Assembly: GCF_025869515.1 (NCBI RefSeq)
Contig: NZ_JAOZVR010000081.1
Span: 1-54,286 of the forward strand
Direction: 5' to 3'
DNA from: Ferrovibrio sp.
GTDB lineage: Bacteria; Pseudomonadota; Alphaproteobacteria; Ferrovibrionales; Ferrovibrionaceae
Length of the DNA: 54,286 bases
The position numbers and the translations under genes are program-made. The notes below the pieces were generated by a model. The model saw only the letters and a program-made list of their open reading frames with translations. It was not told the origin of the DNA and searched no databases. Numbering within the stretch: position 1 is the stretch's first letter; every line of letters begins with the position of its first letter. This document shows positions 25,550 through 34,717 of this stretch, piece by piece.

Positions 25550-25980
25550 CCCGAAATCTTGTCCAGAATCTCGGACTTGTACTGCGCCGCGAATTCTTCC
25601 GATGGCGCGATCGGCTTGATCACATCGACCAGTACGCCGCTCGGATCGGCGAGGATGAAATGACGCTGGCCGAAGACCTCGTCCCGCAGCGTCAGGCGGA
25701 TATCCAGCCCGGACTTCCGGGCCTTTTCATAAGCCGCATCCACATCCTCGACCTCGAAATTGAGCAGCATGCCCTGGGCCGGCTTGCGATAGCCCTCCGG
25801 AATCGTCGGATGACTGTGGTCGAGTATGGCAAGATGGACGCGCGAATCGCTCCGGCTGGTCAGATGCACATACCAGTCGCTCTCGAAGGCCGCGGCGAAA
25901 TCGAAATGGGCCTCGTAAAACGCCCGGGTTTCGGCCAGCGCGGCGGTGCAGATCACGGGGTAGTAACTGGTGAGCTTCAT
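25546..25980 (-). CDS. Glyoxalase/bleomycin-resistance (VOC) family protein
   Basis: 144 aa from ATG 25980, with GAGGAG 7 nt upstream. The fold is a pair of beta-alpha-beta-beta-beta units: [23 protein letters not shown] opens the first and [19 protein letters not shown] the second, with [21 protein letters not shown] at the end. VOC proteins isomerise, cleave or bind small substrates at a metal site, or sequester toxic compounds. It is divergent from a TetR gene whose operator lies inside its promoter, so it is probably induced by the TetR ligand. Substrate unknown. Confidence 0.88.
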   Translation of the reverse strand: MKLTSYYPVICTAALAETRAFYEAHFDFAAAFESDWYVHLTSRSDSRVHLAILDHSHPTIPEGYRKPAQGMLLNFEVEDVDAAYEKARKSGLDIRLTLRDEVFGQRHFILADPSGVLVDVIKPIAPSEEFAAQYKSEILDKISG

Positions 25981-26022
25981 GACGGCTCCTCGGCGGATCG
26001 GATGGACGATGTGTAAACCGGC

Positions 26023-26073
26023 TCGACAACCGGCCCTGGACTGAATATAAACATACAGGCTGTATGTATGCAA
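26023..26073. promoter_or_regulatory. Interlocked divergent promoters with a TetR operator
   Basis: Rightward (tetR): -35 TCGACA (26023-26028), 17-nt spacer, -10 TATAAA (26046-26051). Leftward (VOC): -35 TTGCAT (complement of 26068-26073), 18-nt spacer, -10 TATATT (complement of 26044-26049). A perfect palindrome, ACATACAG-G-CTGTATGT (26051-26067), fills the leftward spacer and covers the rightward start of transcription. The two -10 boxes overlap, and the leftward -35 covers the tetR start codon. One bound dimer should block both promoters. Confidence 0.75.
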
Positions 26074-26676
26074 GAGAAACGCCAAAGCAAGGCTGAAAAA
26101 CATGCGGCCACGCGGGCAGCCCTGCTGGCCACCGCGCGGGCGCTGTTTGCCGAAAAGGGCTATGCCGCCACCGGCACCGAAGAGGTGGTGGCGCAAGCCG
26201 CTGTCACGCGCGGCGCGCTCTACTATCATTTCGCGGACAAACAGGCGCTGTTTGCCGCCGTGGTCGAACAGGTGGCACAGGAAGTGCTGAGCGCCATCGA
26301 ACGGGCGGCGGCCAGGGCGAAGTCGCCGGTCGATGGGCTGGTCAGGGGCACGCAGGCTTTCATGGATGCCTGCCTCGAACCGGCCGCCAGGCAGATTTAC
26401 CTGACCGATGCGCCATCGGTGCTTGGCTGGCAGCACTGGCGCGAAATCGACGCGCGCTATGGCATGGGCTCGCTGCGGCAGGGGATCGATGCCGCATTGG
26501 CCGAATTGCCGCGCGGCCAGCGCCTTTCTGCCGAGGCCCTCACCTACCTGCTGAGCGGGGCGATGAACGAAGCGGCGCTGTGGCTGGCAGAGGCGAAGGA
26601 TGAAGCGGTGGCGCGCAAAGCCGCCGATACCGCGCTGAAACGCATCCTGGAACTGCTGTTCACACCGGAAAGCTAG
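26068..26676 (+). CDS. TetR/AcrR-family transcriptional regulator
   Basis: 202 aa. The N-terminal HTH is [47 protein letters not shown] (about residues 15-60). The C-terminal ligand domain ([26 protein letters not shown]) is of a type common in alphaproteobacterial stress regulators. The ATG directly abuts the operator and has no Shine-Dalgarno site; the leader would be only about 10 nt. It probably represses itself and the divergent VOC gene. Inducer unknown. Confidence 0.92.
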   Translation: MQEKRQSKAEKHAATRAALLATARALFAEKGYAATGTEEVVAQAAVTRGALYYHFADKQALFAAVVEQVAQEVLSAIERAAARAKSPVDGLVRGTQAFMDACLEPAARQIYLTDAPSVLGWQHWREIDARYGMGSLRQGIDAALAELPRGQRLSAEALTYLLSGAMNEAALWLAEAKDEAVARKAADTALKRILELLFTPES

Positions 26677-26686
26677 TTCGGGCCGG

Positions 26687-27580
26687 CTAATGCGCCTTGG
26701 GCGGTCCGCCGACCGGATGGGCCACGGTGCCGAGCGCATCGGAAAGGCGATGCGTGGCCTGGCCCGGGCGCAGCGGCTTCTGCTGGCTTTCATGCGGCGA
26801 CCAGCCGGTCAGCGTGATGACCTCGAAGCTCGCCGGGATGCGTCCGTCGGTGCCGGCAAAACGCTGCTGATACAGTTCGGCCATGCGGAACAGCGTGGCC
26901 CGCCGGGTGAAATGCTTGCGCCGGTCGCGCACGGCATTGGTCTCGCCCATGCCGCGCAGGTCGCGCATCAGGCGGAAGGCATCGGCATAGGTGACCGGGA
27001 TCACCTCGCTGTCGGCGACCGGCAGGGCAAAGCCGGCGCGCTGCAGCAGGGCGGCGCCATCCAGGGTTTCTGCCATCGGCGAAATGCGCGGGCTGGCACC
27101 GCCTTCCAGCTCGGCTTCAGCCGCCAGCCATGACTGGCGCATCTCGGTCAGGGTCGAACCGCCCAGCATGGTGCCGAGGAAAAGCCCGTCCGGCTTCAGC
27201 GCATGGCGGATCTGCAGCAGCGCGCCGGGCAGGTCGTTCACCCAGTGCAGATTGAGCAGGGCGATCACCAGATCGAATTTCGCCGCACCGAAAGGCAGGA
27301 ACTCCTCGTCGCCGATCACATGACTGCCGCGACCGGCAAGCGAATCCATGGTGATCAGGGTTTCAATCTGGCCGCGCCTGCCCAGATGCGGTTGCAGCCA
27401 AGCCGCATCGCAGCCCTGCACCAGTGCAATGGGAAAGCCGCGCCGCACATCGTCCAGGCGGTCGAGCAGCCGCTCGGCCACCGCCGCACGCAGAAAGTCG
27501 TAGTCGCCGGCCTGTGTGGCAGGGCGCTGGCGCTGACGCCGCTTGGCGGCGCGGTCGAAGACCTGCATAGTGTCGCTCAT
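26687..27580 (-). CDS. SAM-dependent methyltransferase, NDUFAF5/BioC-like
   Basis: 297 aa from ATG 27580 (an inner ATG at 27568 is possible). [17 protein letters not shown] at the start, [63 protein letters not shown] in the Rossmann core, and TLTEMRQSW downstream match what I recall of the NDUFAF5 family, needed for respiratory complex I assembly in mitochondria. A BioC-type carboxyl methyltransferase is the main alternative. The SAM glycine loop is not of the standard GxGxG type (VQGCDAAW). The C-terminal tail is Pro/His-rich. Divergent from the patatin, 34 nt away. Confidence 0.8.
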   Translation of the reverse strand: MSDTMQVFDRAAKRRQRQRPATQAGDYDFLRAAVAERLLDRLDDVRRGFPIALVQGCDAAWLQPHLGRRGQIETLITMDSLAGRGSHVIGDEEFLPFGAAKFDLVIALLNLHWVNDLPGALLQIRHALKPDGLFLGTMLGGSTLTEMRQSWLAAEAELEGGASPRISPMAETLDGAALLQRAGFALPVADSEVIPVTYADAFRLMRDLRGMGETNAVRDRRKHFTRRATLFRMAELYQQRFAGTDGRIPASFEVITLTGWSPHESQQKPLRPGQATHRLSDALGTVAHPVGGPPKAH

Positions 27581-27614
27581 CGCCGCATTTTGCCACGGGC
27601 TCTCGCACCTCGCC

Positions 27615-28727
27615 ATGCCGGTACAGACCAAAATTAAGAAGGCCGTCGCCAAGGCCGTTAAAGCCGCTGTGGCCAGAACCCGCACGGCCAAGCCGAAACC
27701 CGCGCGCCGGACGCGGAAGCGCAAGCCGCTCAACCTCGCCCTGCAGGGCGGCGGCACGCATGGCGCCTTCACCTGGGGCGTGCTGGACCGGCTGCTGGAA
27801 GAAGACTGTTTCGAGATCGAAGGCATCAGCGGCACCTCGGCCGGCGCGATGAATGCCGCCGTGATGGCCTATGGCCTGCATAAAGGCGGACCGGCGATGG
27901 CCCGTGCCAGCCTGCAGGACTTCTGGAAACGGGTGGCGGATGCAGCCGCGCTGTCGCCCTTCCGCCCCACCCTGCTGGACCAGTGGTTCAAGTTCGGCGG
28001 GATCGACTATTCACCGAGCTACCATCTGCTCGAGATGACCACCAAGCTGGCATCGCCCTACCAGACCAACCCGCGCAACAACAATCCGCTGCGCGACATC
28101 CTGGAAAAGACCATCGACTGCGACAGCCTGCATGAATGCATCTCGCTGAAGCTGTTTGTCTGCGCCACCGATGTGCTGGAGGGCAAGATCAAGGTCTTCC
28201 AGAACCAGGAGCTCAGTATCGACGCCCTGCTCGCCTCGGCCTGCCTGCCGCAACTGTTCCAGGCGGTGAAAATCGGCAAGAGCCATTACTGGGACGGCGG
28301 CTTCATGGGCAATCCGCCGATCTTCCCTATCATCTACAACTGCGACTGCCGCGACGTGCTGATCGTGCAGATCAACCCGATGAAGATTCCCGCCGTGCCG
28401 AAGACGCCGCAGACGATCCTCGACCGCGCCAATACGCTGAGCTTCAATTCCAGCCTGGTGCGCGAGATGCGGGCGATTTCTTTCGTCACCCGCATGATCG
28501 AAGCCGGCTTCGATGATGGCGGCCGGCTCAGGCGCATGATGATTCACACCATCGACGCAGAGAAGGAACTCGCCGCCTACGGTGCGACCAGCAAATACAA
28601 TGTCGAATGGGGCTTCCTGCAAAAACTCCATGCACTGGGCCGTCGTCAGGCCGGCAGCTTCTTGCGCCAGCACTACGACGACATCGGCAGGGTTTCGACC
28701 ACGGATATCGCGGCGAAATTCCTCTAG
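27615..28727 (+). CDS. Patatin-like phospholipase with histone-like basic N-terminal tail
   Basis: 370 aa from ATG 27615. Residues 5-38 are almost all Lys, Arg, Ala, Pro, Thr and Val, with AVAKAVKAAVARTRTAKPKP resembling histone H1 or HU-type tails. The patatin domain follows at once: LALQGGGTHGAFTWGVLDRLLEE (oxyanion GGG at 45-47), GISGTSAGAMNA (nucleophile Ser75) and YWDGGFMGN (dyad Asp227), so the active site is complete. Lipid acyl hydrolase activity is expected. The tail could bind anionic membrane, polyester granules or DNA; that is inference. It is unrelated in length and tail to the larger patatin at 20.4 kb. Confidence 0.88.
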   Translation: MPVQTKIKKAVAKAVKAAVARTRTAKPKPARRTRKRKPLNLALQGGGTHGAFTWGVLDRLLEEDCFEIEGISGTSAGAMNAAVMAYGLHKGGPAMARASLQDFWKRVADAAALSPFRPTLLDQWFKFGGIDYSPSYHLLEMTTKLASPYQTNPRNNNPLRDILEKTIDCDSLHECISLKLFVCATDVLEGKIKVFQNQELSIDALLASACLPQLFQAVKIGKSHYWDGGFMGNPPIFPIIYNCDCRDVLIVQINPMKIPAVPKTPQTILDRANTLSFNSSLVREMRAISFVTRMIEAGFDDGGRLRRMMIHTIDAEKELAAYGATSKYNVEWGFLQKLHALGRRQAGSFLRQHYDDIGRVSTTDIAAKFL

Positions 28728-28740
28728 CCTGTTGCTCCAG

Positions 28741-29376
28741 CTATTCCGCCGCCTGGGCCGGCTGGATCACGCGCATCACCGCCCGCGCCCGCTTGGCCAC
28801 CTTCTGCGGCGTGAAGCCAGGCTTGTAGAGCGAACCGCCAAGGCCGAAGCCGGCTGCGCCGGCCTCCAGCCAGGGATCCATATTGTCGGCATTGATACTG
28901 CCGACCGGGATCACCGGCATGGTGCTGGGCAATACGGCACGCAGGCTTTTCAGCACAGCCGGAGAAGCGGCCTCGGCCGGAAACAGTTTCAGCCCGTCGG
29001 CGCCGGCCTGGATCATCGCAAAGGCTTCGGTCGGCGTGAAGAAGCCGGGAATGGCGATCATGTCGAGCACCTTGGCCTTCTGCACCACATCGCCGCAGGC
29101 ATGCGGCGAGACCACCAGCTGTGCGCCGGCCTGGCAGATGCGCTTGACCATGGTGCAATCGACCACCGTGCCGGCCCCGATCAGGGCCTGGTCGCCATAG
29201 CGCTTGGCCAGATTCTTGATACTGGCCAGCGGATCGGGGGAGTTGAGCGGCACCTCGATGATGCGGATGCCGGTTTCGATCAGGGCTGCCCCGATATCGA
29301 CCACCTCGTCGGGCTTTACGCCGCGCAGAATGGCAATCGCGGGGCAGGCCTGCAGCCAGGCTGACAGGTCCTTCAT
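28741..29376 (-). CDS. dgoA: 2-dehydro-3-deoxy-6-phosphogalactonate aldolase
   Basis: 211 aa, class I KDPG/KDPGal aldolase fold. It cleaves KDP-galactonate to pyruvate and glyceraldehyde-3-phosphate. AIAILRGVKPDEVVDIGAALIETGIRIIEVPLNSPDP holds the catalytic Glu, ADGLKLFPAE the Schiff-base Lys, and GSLYKPG the phosphate loop. It is last in the leftward ABC-dgoK-dgoA run and overlaps dgoK by 4 nt (ATGA), with GAGGAGG before its ATG. KDPG aldolase (Eda) is the closest alternative, but the dgoK partner and the EVPLNSPDP motif favour DgoA. Confidence 0.92.
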   Translation of the reverse strand: MKDLSAWLQACPAIAILRGVKPDEVVDIGAALIETGIRIIEVPLNSPDPLASIKNLAKRYGDQALIGAGTVVDCTMVKRICQAGAQLVVSPHACGDVVQKAKVLDMIAIPGFFTPTEAFAMIQAGADGLKLFPAEAASPAVLKSLRAVLPSTMPVIPVGSINADNMDPWLEAGAAGFGLGGSLYKPGFTPQKVAKRARAVMRVIQPAQAAE

Positions 29377-30263
29377 GGCGTCCTCCTCGCCGCCAGCTGG
29401 CCGAGACGGTATAGCCCGGCTGCTGCGGCATCTTCCGGCGCCACATCGGCATCCATGCCGAGGAAGGCGAAAGCCTTCCGGTAACGCATCGCCAGCACGC
29501 CGGTTCCGACGATGACGACCCGTCCGGCCCAGGCGGTAACCCGCAGCTCATGGCCGATCAGGATACCTGAAAGATAGTGCGTCGCAGCCGTCCCGGAAAG
29601 CTCGTTGAACAGCCTTCGCGTGCGCACACTGAAGATGTGATGCAGCAGACCGCCCGGCCGGCCGGATAAGGCAAGGCCAGCCTCGAAGGCAGCGGTATCC
29701 AAATCCGCGCCGGTTTCAGGTTCCAGCATCGCCGCGATCAGACCGTGGTTTTTCAGCAGGGCGAAAACCTCACCGGTCATCGCCGTGGCAAAACCAACGA
29801 TGCGTCCGGCTCGCAGTTGCACATGCTTGGAATGGGTACCGGGCAGGCAGATGCTGGCATCGCCAGCCAGGTCGAGACCGAAAATCTGCGTTTCTTCGCC
29901 GCGCATCACATCGGGAATGCCCTCCGCGTTGCGGCAGGACAGGCCTGGCACGATATGAGCGATCCGACCATCGCCGAGCTCGACCGGGCAGAGCTTGTCC
30001 GCCAGGTCGCCCGGACCGACGGGACATTCGGCATAGGCGGCCTCGCGCCAGCCCTGCCGGCTGCCGACCATGCCTGACAGCAGAACCGCCGCTTCGGGTT
30101 CGGCCTGCAGCCAGTCGCCGATCTGTTGCTGCAGCACGGCGGCATAATCGGTCGGCGTCAGGCTGGCAATGCCGGAAGCGGCAACGCGGCGCTCAAGTAC
30201 CGCGCCGTCAGATGCAATGCGATAGGCGCGGAAGCCGCTGCTGCCCCAGTCTATGCCGATCAT
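29373..30263 (-). CDS. dgoK: 2-dehydro-3-deoxygalactonokinase
   Basis: 296 aa. MIGIDWGSSGFRAYRI is the ATP-binding start of the DgoK family. AVLLSGMVGSRQGWREAAYAECP, DVMRGEETQIFGL and CLPGTHSKHVQLRAGRIVGFATAMTGEVFALL are family motifs. It phosphorylates 2-keto-3-deoxygalactonate before cleavage by DgoA. It starts 18 nt after the ABC ATPase stop and overlaps dgoA by 4 nt, so uptake, phosphorylation and cleavage are co-transcribed. Confidence 0.94.
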   Translation of the reverse strand: MIGIDWGSSGFRAYRIASDGAVLERRVAASGIASLTPTDYAAVLQQQIGDWLQAEPEAAVLLSGMVGSRQGWREAAYAECPVGPGDLADKLCPVELGDGRIAHIVPGLSCRNAEGIPDVMRGEETQIFGLDLAGDASICLPGTHSKHVQLRAGRIVGFATAMTGEVFALLKNHGLIAAMLEPETGADLDTAAFEAGLALSGRPGGLLHHIFSVRTRRLFNELSGTAATHYLSGILIGHELRVTAWAGRVVIVGTGVLAMRYRKAFAFLGMDADVAPEDAAAAGLYRLGQLAARRTP

Positions 30264-30281
30264 CGGGCGCGGCGCCGCTGA

Positions 30282-31355
30282 TCAGCCGACGAGACGGTGG
30301 CCCGTACCGGCATCGAAGAGATGCACGCGGTCCAGCTGCGGCATCAGGTGCATGGTTTCGCCGGAATGGAAGCCGTGCCGCTCGGTGAATACGCCGCAGA
30401 TCTGCGCGCCGCTCAGGTCAGCATAGACGAAGGTGCTGGCACCAGTCGGCTCGACCACATCCACCCTGACCGGCAGACCGCCGTCATTGCCCAGAGCCAG
30501 ATGTTCCGGCCGGAAGCCGTAGACCACGGCCTGCCCGTCCTTGCCGCCGGCATTGCCGCCCAGTGGCAGGTCGATACCGGCATCGGTGGCGACCCAGTTG
30601 CGACCACCGTCGCGGCGCAGCGTGCCGCGCAGCAGATTGATCGCCGGCGAGCCGATGAAGCCGGCGACAAACAGGTTGGCGGGCCGGTCGTAGAGATCGA
30701 GCGGCGTGCCGACCTGCTCGACGATGCCGTCATGCATCACCACGATACGGTCGGCCATGGTCATCGCCTCGATCTGGTCGTGAGTGACGTAGATCGAGGT
30801 GGTTTTGAGTTTCTGGTGCAGCGCCTTGATCTCGGTGCGCATCTGCACGCGCAGTTTCGCGTCCAGGTTCGACAACGGCTCGTCGAACAGGAAGACCTGC
30901 GGGTTACGCACGATGGCGCGTCCCATGGCGACACGTTGGCGCTGACCGCCCGACAGTTGCTTGGGATAACGGTCCAGCAGGCTGCTCAGGCTGAGGATTT
31001 CTGCCGCCCGGCGCACCTGCTCCACGATCACGCTCGTTCCGGCACCGCGCAGTTTCAGGGAAAAGCCCATATTCTCACGTACCGTCATATGCGGATAGAG
31101 CGCATAATTCTGGAACACCATGGCGATATCGCGGTCCTTCGACGGGACTTCGTTGACCACGCGTTCGCCGATGCGGATGATGCCGCCGGAAATTTCCTCC
31201 AGGCCGGCGATCATGCGCAGAAGAGTGGACTTGCCGCAGCCGGACGGGCCGACCAGCACGACGAACTCGCCGTCCGGGATCACAATATCGATGCCGTGGA
31301 CCACTTCCAGCGCGCCATAGCGTTTGCGCACCGCTTCCACACTCACGCTCGCCAT
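30282..31355 (-). CDS. CUT1 sugar ABC transporter ATP-binding protein (UgpC/MsmK-like)
   Basis: 357 aa. Walker [13 protein letters not shown] (about residue 36), Q-loop [14 protein letters not shown], signature [17 protein letters not shown], Walker [13 protein letters not shown], and a C-terminal OB-type domain (residues 240-357) that contacts regulators or sugars in this class. It energises the permeases encoded just upstream. AGGGAG lies 7 nt before the ATG. UgpC-type ATPases can serve several importers. Confidence 0.94.
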   Translation of the reverse strand: MASVSVEAVRKRYGALEVVHGIDIVIPDGEFVVLVGPSGCGKSTLLRMIAGLEEISGGIIRIGERVVNEVPSKDRDIAMVFQNYALYPHMTVRENMGFSLKLRGAGTSVIVEQVRRAAEILSLSSLLDRYPKQLSGGQRQRVAMGRAIVRNPQVFLFDEPLSNLDAKLRVQMRTEIKALHQKLKTTSIYVTHDQIEAMTMADRIVVMHDGIVEQVGTPLDLYDRPANLFVAGFIGSPAINLLRGTLRRDGGRNWVATDAGIDLPLGGNAGGKDGQAVVYGFRPEHLALGNDGGLPVRVDVVEPTGASTFVYADLSGAQICGVFTERHGFHSGETMHLMPQLDRVHLFDAGTGHRLVG

Positions 31356-31399
31356 TTCAAACTCCCTGTAACTCTTCTTTTGTAGTGTCGAGTAAAGAC

Positions 31400-32242
31400 C
31401 TACGACTTCACTGCCCCCGCAGTGAGACCGGACACCATGTAACGCCGGAACACATAATAGATCGCCGCCGGCGGCAGCGCATAAACCGCACCGGTCGCCA
31501 TCAGCACGTTGAATGGCGCATCGTCGGTGGTGAGGAAATGGCCAAGCGCCACGGCCAGCGTAATGTCCTTGTCTGCCGACAGCAGCAGGAAAGCATAGAG
31601 ATATTCGTTCCAGGCCAGCAGCAGGGCATAGGTGCCGATCGCCACCAGCGACGGCGCCATCAACGGCAGGTAGATCAGACGGAATATCTGCAGCGGGCTG
31701 GCACCGTCGATGCGGGCCGCCTCATCCAGTTCATAAGGCAGCTTGTCGGCATACTGCTTCAGCACCCAGATGGCATAGGGCGAAGCGAAGGTCACCATGG
31801 TGAGGATCAGCGACCATTGCGTATTGAGCAGGCCATAGACACCCATCACCTTGTACATCGGAATCGCCAGGAAGGCCGGCGGGATCAGGTAAGTCGCCAG
31901 TGCCATGTTCGAAACCAGCCGGCCGCCGCGCACCCGCAGCCGACTGATCGCAAAGGTGGCGGTCGAGGCAATGGCCAGGGTAATGGCGCAGACCATCACC
32001 GCAACAAAGGCACTGTTCCACAATTGCTGCCAGAAATGCTCAAGATAGTAGTGCCCCTGCTTTACCACGGTCTCATAGTTTTCCAGCGTCGGGCGCGACG
32101 GCCAGAGCGCACCGGCGAAGGTTTCCACCCGCGGCGTGATCGACATGACGAACAGGTGATAGATCGGGATCAGCGTCCAGATGAAGATGACGATCCCGAG
32201 CAGCATCAGCCGTGCTTCGTTGAAGATTTTACGGAGACTCAT
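31400..32242 (-). CDS. Sugar ABC transporter permease, MalG-like
   Basis: 280 aa with six hydrophobic segments. The EAA coupling loop is [27 protein letters not shown] (about residues 170-195), the MalG-type contact for the ATPase. It overlaps the partner permease by 4 nt (ATGA), so 1:1 synthesis is likely. CUT1 members import mono- and oligosaccharides, glycerol-phosphate and sugar acids. The neighbouring catabolic genes point to an aldose or aldonate. Confidence 0.93.
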   Translation of the reverse strand: MSLRKIFNEARLMLLGIVIFIWTLIPIYHLFVMSITPRVETFAGALWPSRPTLENYETVVKQGHYYLEHFWQQLWNSAFVAVMVCAITLAIASTATFAISRLRVRGGRLVSNMALATYLIPPAFLAIPMYKVMGVYGLLNTQWSLILTMVTFASPYAIWVLKQYADKLPYELDEAARIDGASPLQIFRLIYLPLMAPSLVAIGTYALLLAWNEYLYAFLLLSADKDITLAVALGHFLTTDDAPFNVLMATGAVYALPPAAIYYVFRRYMVSGLTAGAVKS

Positions 32243-33117
32243 GGCTGCTCGCCCTTCCTCATGCGCCGCAGCATCAACACCAGCAGCGGCAGCATGACCG
32301 GCAGCGCCACCACCACGGTGGTCACGCCCACTTCGACCTCGGACATGCCGAAGGCGTAGCGGATACCCAGCGTGGCCAGAGTCTGCGTCGAGTCGGCGGG
32401 TCCACCACCGGTCAGCAGGTAGATCGAGTTGAAATCGCCCAGACTCATGATGGTCGAGAGCAGGGTGCAGGTGATGTAAAGATTCCGCATGCTGGGGAAA
32501 GTGACATAGCGGAATTTCTGCAGCCCACTGGCGCCGTCGACATCGGCCGATTCATAGAGATCCTTCGGAATGGCCAGGCGACCGGCCAGCAGGATCAGGG
32601 TCCAGAACGGCAGGTATTTCCAGATATGGACCAGGCTGATCATGCCCAGACCGCTCCAGCGGTCGAGCAGCCAGTTCGGCCCGTCTTCCAGCGTGAGGCG
32701 GAAGATCAGTGAATTCAGCATGCCCCATTCGGCATTGAGCATCCAGCGGAAGGACAGGATGGTAGGGATCGAGGGAATCGCCCAGGGCAGAATGAAGATC
32801 ACGCTGAGCCAGCGAATCCAGCGCTTCTCGTGGACGAAGAAGCCTGACAGCAGCAGAGCGAGGAACAGCTTGATATTCACCGCCACGCCGAGAAAGACCA
32901 CGGTATTGACGATGGTGCGCGTGAAGACCGGATCGGTCCACAGACGCACATAGCTTTTGGGGTTGGAGCCGAGGATCAGTCCGTAGCCGACCGGATAGAT
33001 CACCAGGGTGAGAAACAGCACGATATACGGCACGAGGAAAATGAGGCCCCAGACCGCCTCTTGCGAGAGACGACCTGGGGCCTTTTCCCCGGCTTGCACG
33101 TCGAGAACAGCAACCAC
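32239..33117 (-). CDS. Sugar ABC transporter permease, MalF-like
   Basis: 292 aa if begun at the GTG at 33117; the frame is open to 33231, overlapping the binding-protein gene, and the start is not resolved (a GTG at 33099 also fits). Six hydrophobic segments follow SQEAVWGLIFLVPYIVLFLTL. The EAA loop is LYESADVDGASGLQKFRYVTFPSM. No strong ribosome site precedes either GTG, so coupling to the upstream stop 23 nt away is likely. Confidence 0.88.
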   Translation of the reverse strand: MVAVLDVQAGEKAPGRLSQEAVWGLIFLVPYIVLFLTLVIYPVGYGLILGSNPKSYVRLWTDPVFTRTIVNTVVFLGVAVNIKLFLALLLSGFFVHEKRWIRWLSVIFILPWAIPSIPTILSFRWMLNAEWGMLNSLIFRLTLEDGPNWLLDRWSGLGMISLVHIWKYLPFWTLILLAGRLAIPKDLYESADVDGASGLQKFRYVTFPSMRNLYITCTLLSTIMSLGDFNSIYLLTGGGPADSTQTLATLGIRYAFGMSEVEVGVTTVVVALPVMLPLLVLMLRRMRKGEQP

Positions 33118-33139
33118 GACGATCAGCCGCTGCTCAGAC

Positions 33140-34531
33140 TCAGCCTTCGACCAGCTGCTTGATGCGGGCGAACATCTCGTCGACCGCCTGCTCGGGCGAA
33201 ATCTTGTCCTGGACGACGCGCGACATGGCACGGCCCCACACGTTCTCAGCGTTCACCGTGGTGAACTTGTAGTTATAGACGAACTGGAACGGCACGGTCG
33301 GCTGCTTCACGAACTGCTGGTACACATTCTTGCGATGCTGGTCTTCCTGCCAGAAGGGGCGTTCCGCCGCTTCCTTGGTCACCGGGAACCAGCGGCCGAG
33401 CGAACCCTCGGTATAAGGGATCAGATTCTCAGGCTGGGCCAGGAAGGCGAGGAATTCCTTGGCGCGCTTCTTGTTCGGCGAGTCGGCGAAGGCCACTGCC
33501 AGCTTGATCGACACCAGGTTGGGCAGCGGCTTGCCATCGGGCTTGGCCGGCCAGTTGGTGGTGCGGATCAGGTCGTAGTAGTTGATCTTCGCCTGGTCGC
33601 GATCCTTCTGCTCCTTGGCATTCATCATGTCGTCCATGTGTTTGCCGGGCAGCGAGATGGTCGCGTTATGCGTCATCGGCGTGGTCTTGTTGTGGAAGGC
33701 GACGTTGTTGTCGACATCCTTCCACGACAGCGAACCGGGCGGGGTGCAACCCTTGATCACAATATCCGTATAGTCCTTCAGGGCCGCAGCCATGTTGGCC
33801 TTGATCTTCGGATCGTTGATCAGAAGCTTGCCGTCCTTGTCGACCGGCGATGCATCATAGGCATTCACGTAGGAGAGGAAGCTGAAGAAGGTATCCGAGG
33901 CTTCCACCGACGAGGGGTGGCCGATGCCATAGACGCGCTTGCCCTTGGCGCGCAGCGCGGGCTGCACCTTGTCACACCAGAATGACCAGTAGCCTTTCCA
34001 GTCCTTCGGAATGTCGGTTTCCTTGAAACCGGCCTCCTCCACCATGTCCTTCCAGTAGTTGGCATGCATGGTCTGCTGGTAGATCGGCATGCCGTAATAG
34101 GCGCGCTTGCCGCCCGGACCCTGCAGGAACGCCGTATCGAGCACGCCGGCCAGGAACTTGTCCTTGTTCGGCGTGATGATGTCCGACAGGTCTTCCAGCT
34201 TGCCTTCATAGGCCCACTTGCCGGCGGTGCGGAAATCGAAGGTCCAGCCGAAGGCGGCATCCGGCGGTGTCTTGGCTTCGACCGCCGAGACCGCCTTGGT
34301 GATGATGTCCTCGACCCCGAACAGGCTGAGTTCGACAGTGACGCCGGTCTTCTGCTTGAAGCGTTCGATCACGGCATTCAGCGCGATGTCTTCCGCCGGG
34401 TAGAACCCCTTGTTGAACCAGACGGTGAGCTTTTCCTGCGCCAGTGCAGGTGTCGCACCGGCCAGAACCGCTCCGCCCAGAATCGCAGTGGCGACGATCC
34501 GCCCCGCGGTTTTACGCATGGCTGACTTCAT
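33140..34531 (-). CDS. Periplasmic sugar-binding protein of a CUT1 ABC importer
   Basis: 463 aa. The signal peptide KTAGRIVATAILGGAVLAGA ends near ALAQ (about residue 31), so it is exported. EKLTVWFNKGFYPAEDIALNAVIERFKQKTGVTVELSLFG starts the family 1 solute-binding fold; GMPIYQQTMHANYWKDMVEEAGF is the hinge-ligand region. It captures the substrate for the two permeases downstream. AGGAGG-type site GGGAGGAAT precedes the ATG. It is first of the SBP-permease-permease-ATPase-dgoK-dgoA unit, behind its own promoter and operator. Confidence 0.93.
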   Translation of the reverse strand: MKSAMRKTAGRIVATAILGGAVLAGATPALAQEKLTVWFNKGFYPAEDIALNAVIERFKQKTGVTVELSLFGVEDIITKAVSAVEAKTPPDAAFGWTFDFRTAGKWAYEGKLEDLSDIITPNKDKFLAGVLDTAFLQGPGGKRAYYGMPIYQQTMHANYWKDMVEEAGFKETDIPKDWKGYWSFWCDKVQPALRAKGKRVYGIGHPSSVEASDTFFSFLSYVNAYDASPVDKDGKLLINDPKIKANMAAALKDYTDIVIKGCTPPGSLSWKDVDNNVAFHNKTTPMTHNATISLPGKHMDDMMNAKEQKDRDQAKINYYDLIRTTNWPAKPDGKPLPNLVSIKLAVAFADSPNKKRAKEFLAFLAQPENLIPYTEGSLGRWFPVTKEAAERPFWQEDQHRKNVYQQFVKQPTVPFQFVYNYKFTTVNAENVWGRAMSRVVQDKISPEQAVDEMFARIKQLVEG

Positions 34532-34609
34532 TTTTTAATTCCTCCCTGCCTGACCCGTTGTGGGTTTTTCTATCGGTTTTCAATGCGACGCGGCATATGT
34601 CCGTAGCAT

Positions 34610-34648
34610 CTCATATATCAGTTTAGCCAGCCGGAACCGCCCTGCCAA
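34610..34648 (-). promoter_or_regulatory. Promoter and GntR-type operator of the ABC-dgoKA operon
   Basis: Leftward, -35 TTGGCA (complement of 34643-34648), 17-nt spacer, -10 TAAACT (complement of 34620-34625). CTCATATATCAG (34610-34621), one mismatch from the palindrome CTGATATATCAG at 43030, overlaps the edge of the -10 and covers the expected start of transcription: a classical repressor position. Confidence 0.7.
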
Positions 34649-34680
34649 GCCCCCAGTGCGGGACAATTCTTAGACACTCG

Positions 34681-34700
34681 TCTGATGTAGATACATCAGA
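34681..34700. promoter_or_regulatory. Palindrome TCTGATGTAGATACATCAGA
   Basis: Perfect 9-bp arms around a 2-nt centre, between the dehydratase stop (34718) and the binding-protein promoter. Its outer CTGAT/ATCAG half-sites match those of the GntR-type operators nearby but with 6 nt more spacing. It lies about 32 nt upstream of the -35 box, so it may be an auxiliary operator. There is no T-run, which argues against a terminator. Confidence 0.5.
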
Positions 34701-34717
34701 CTTGGCGCTTTATTCCC

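Noticed and set aside
25546..26793. Single 415-codon leftward gene from 26793 covering the VOC protein
   Set aside because: The part beyond 25980 is antisense to tetR and has no motifs. The ATG at 25980 has a strong ribosome site.
34681..34700. Perfect palindrome read as a terminator of the dehydratase transcript
   Set aside because: AT-rich stem with no T-run in either direction; its half-sites match the GntR-type operators, so it was listed as a regulatory candidate.
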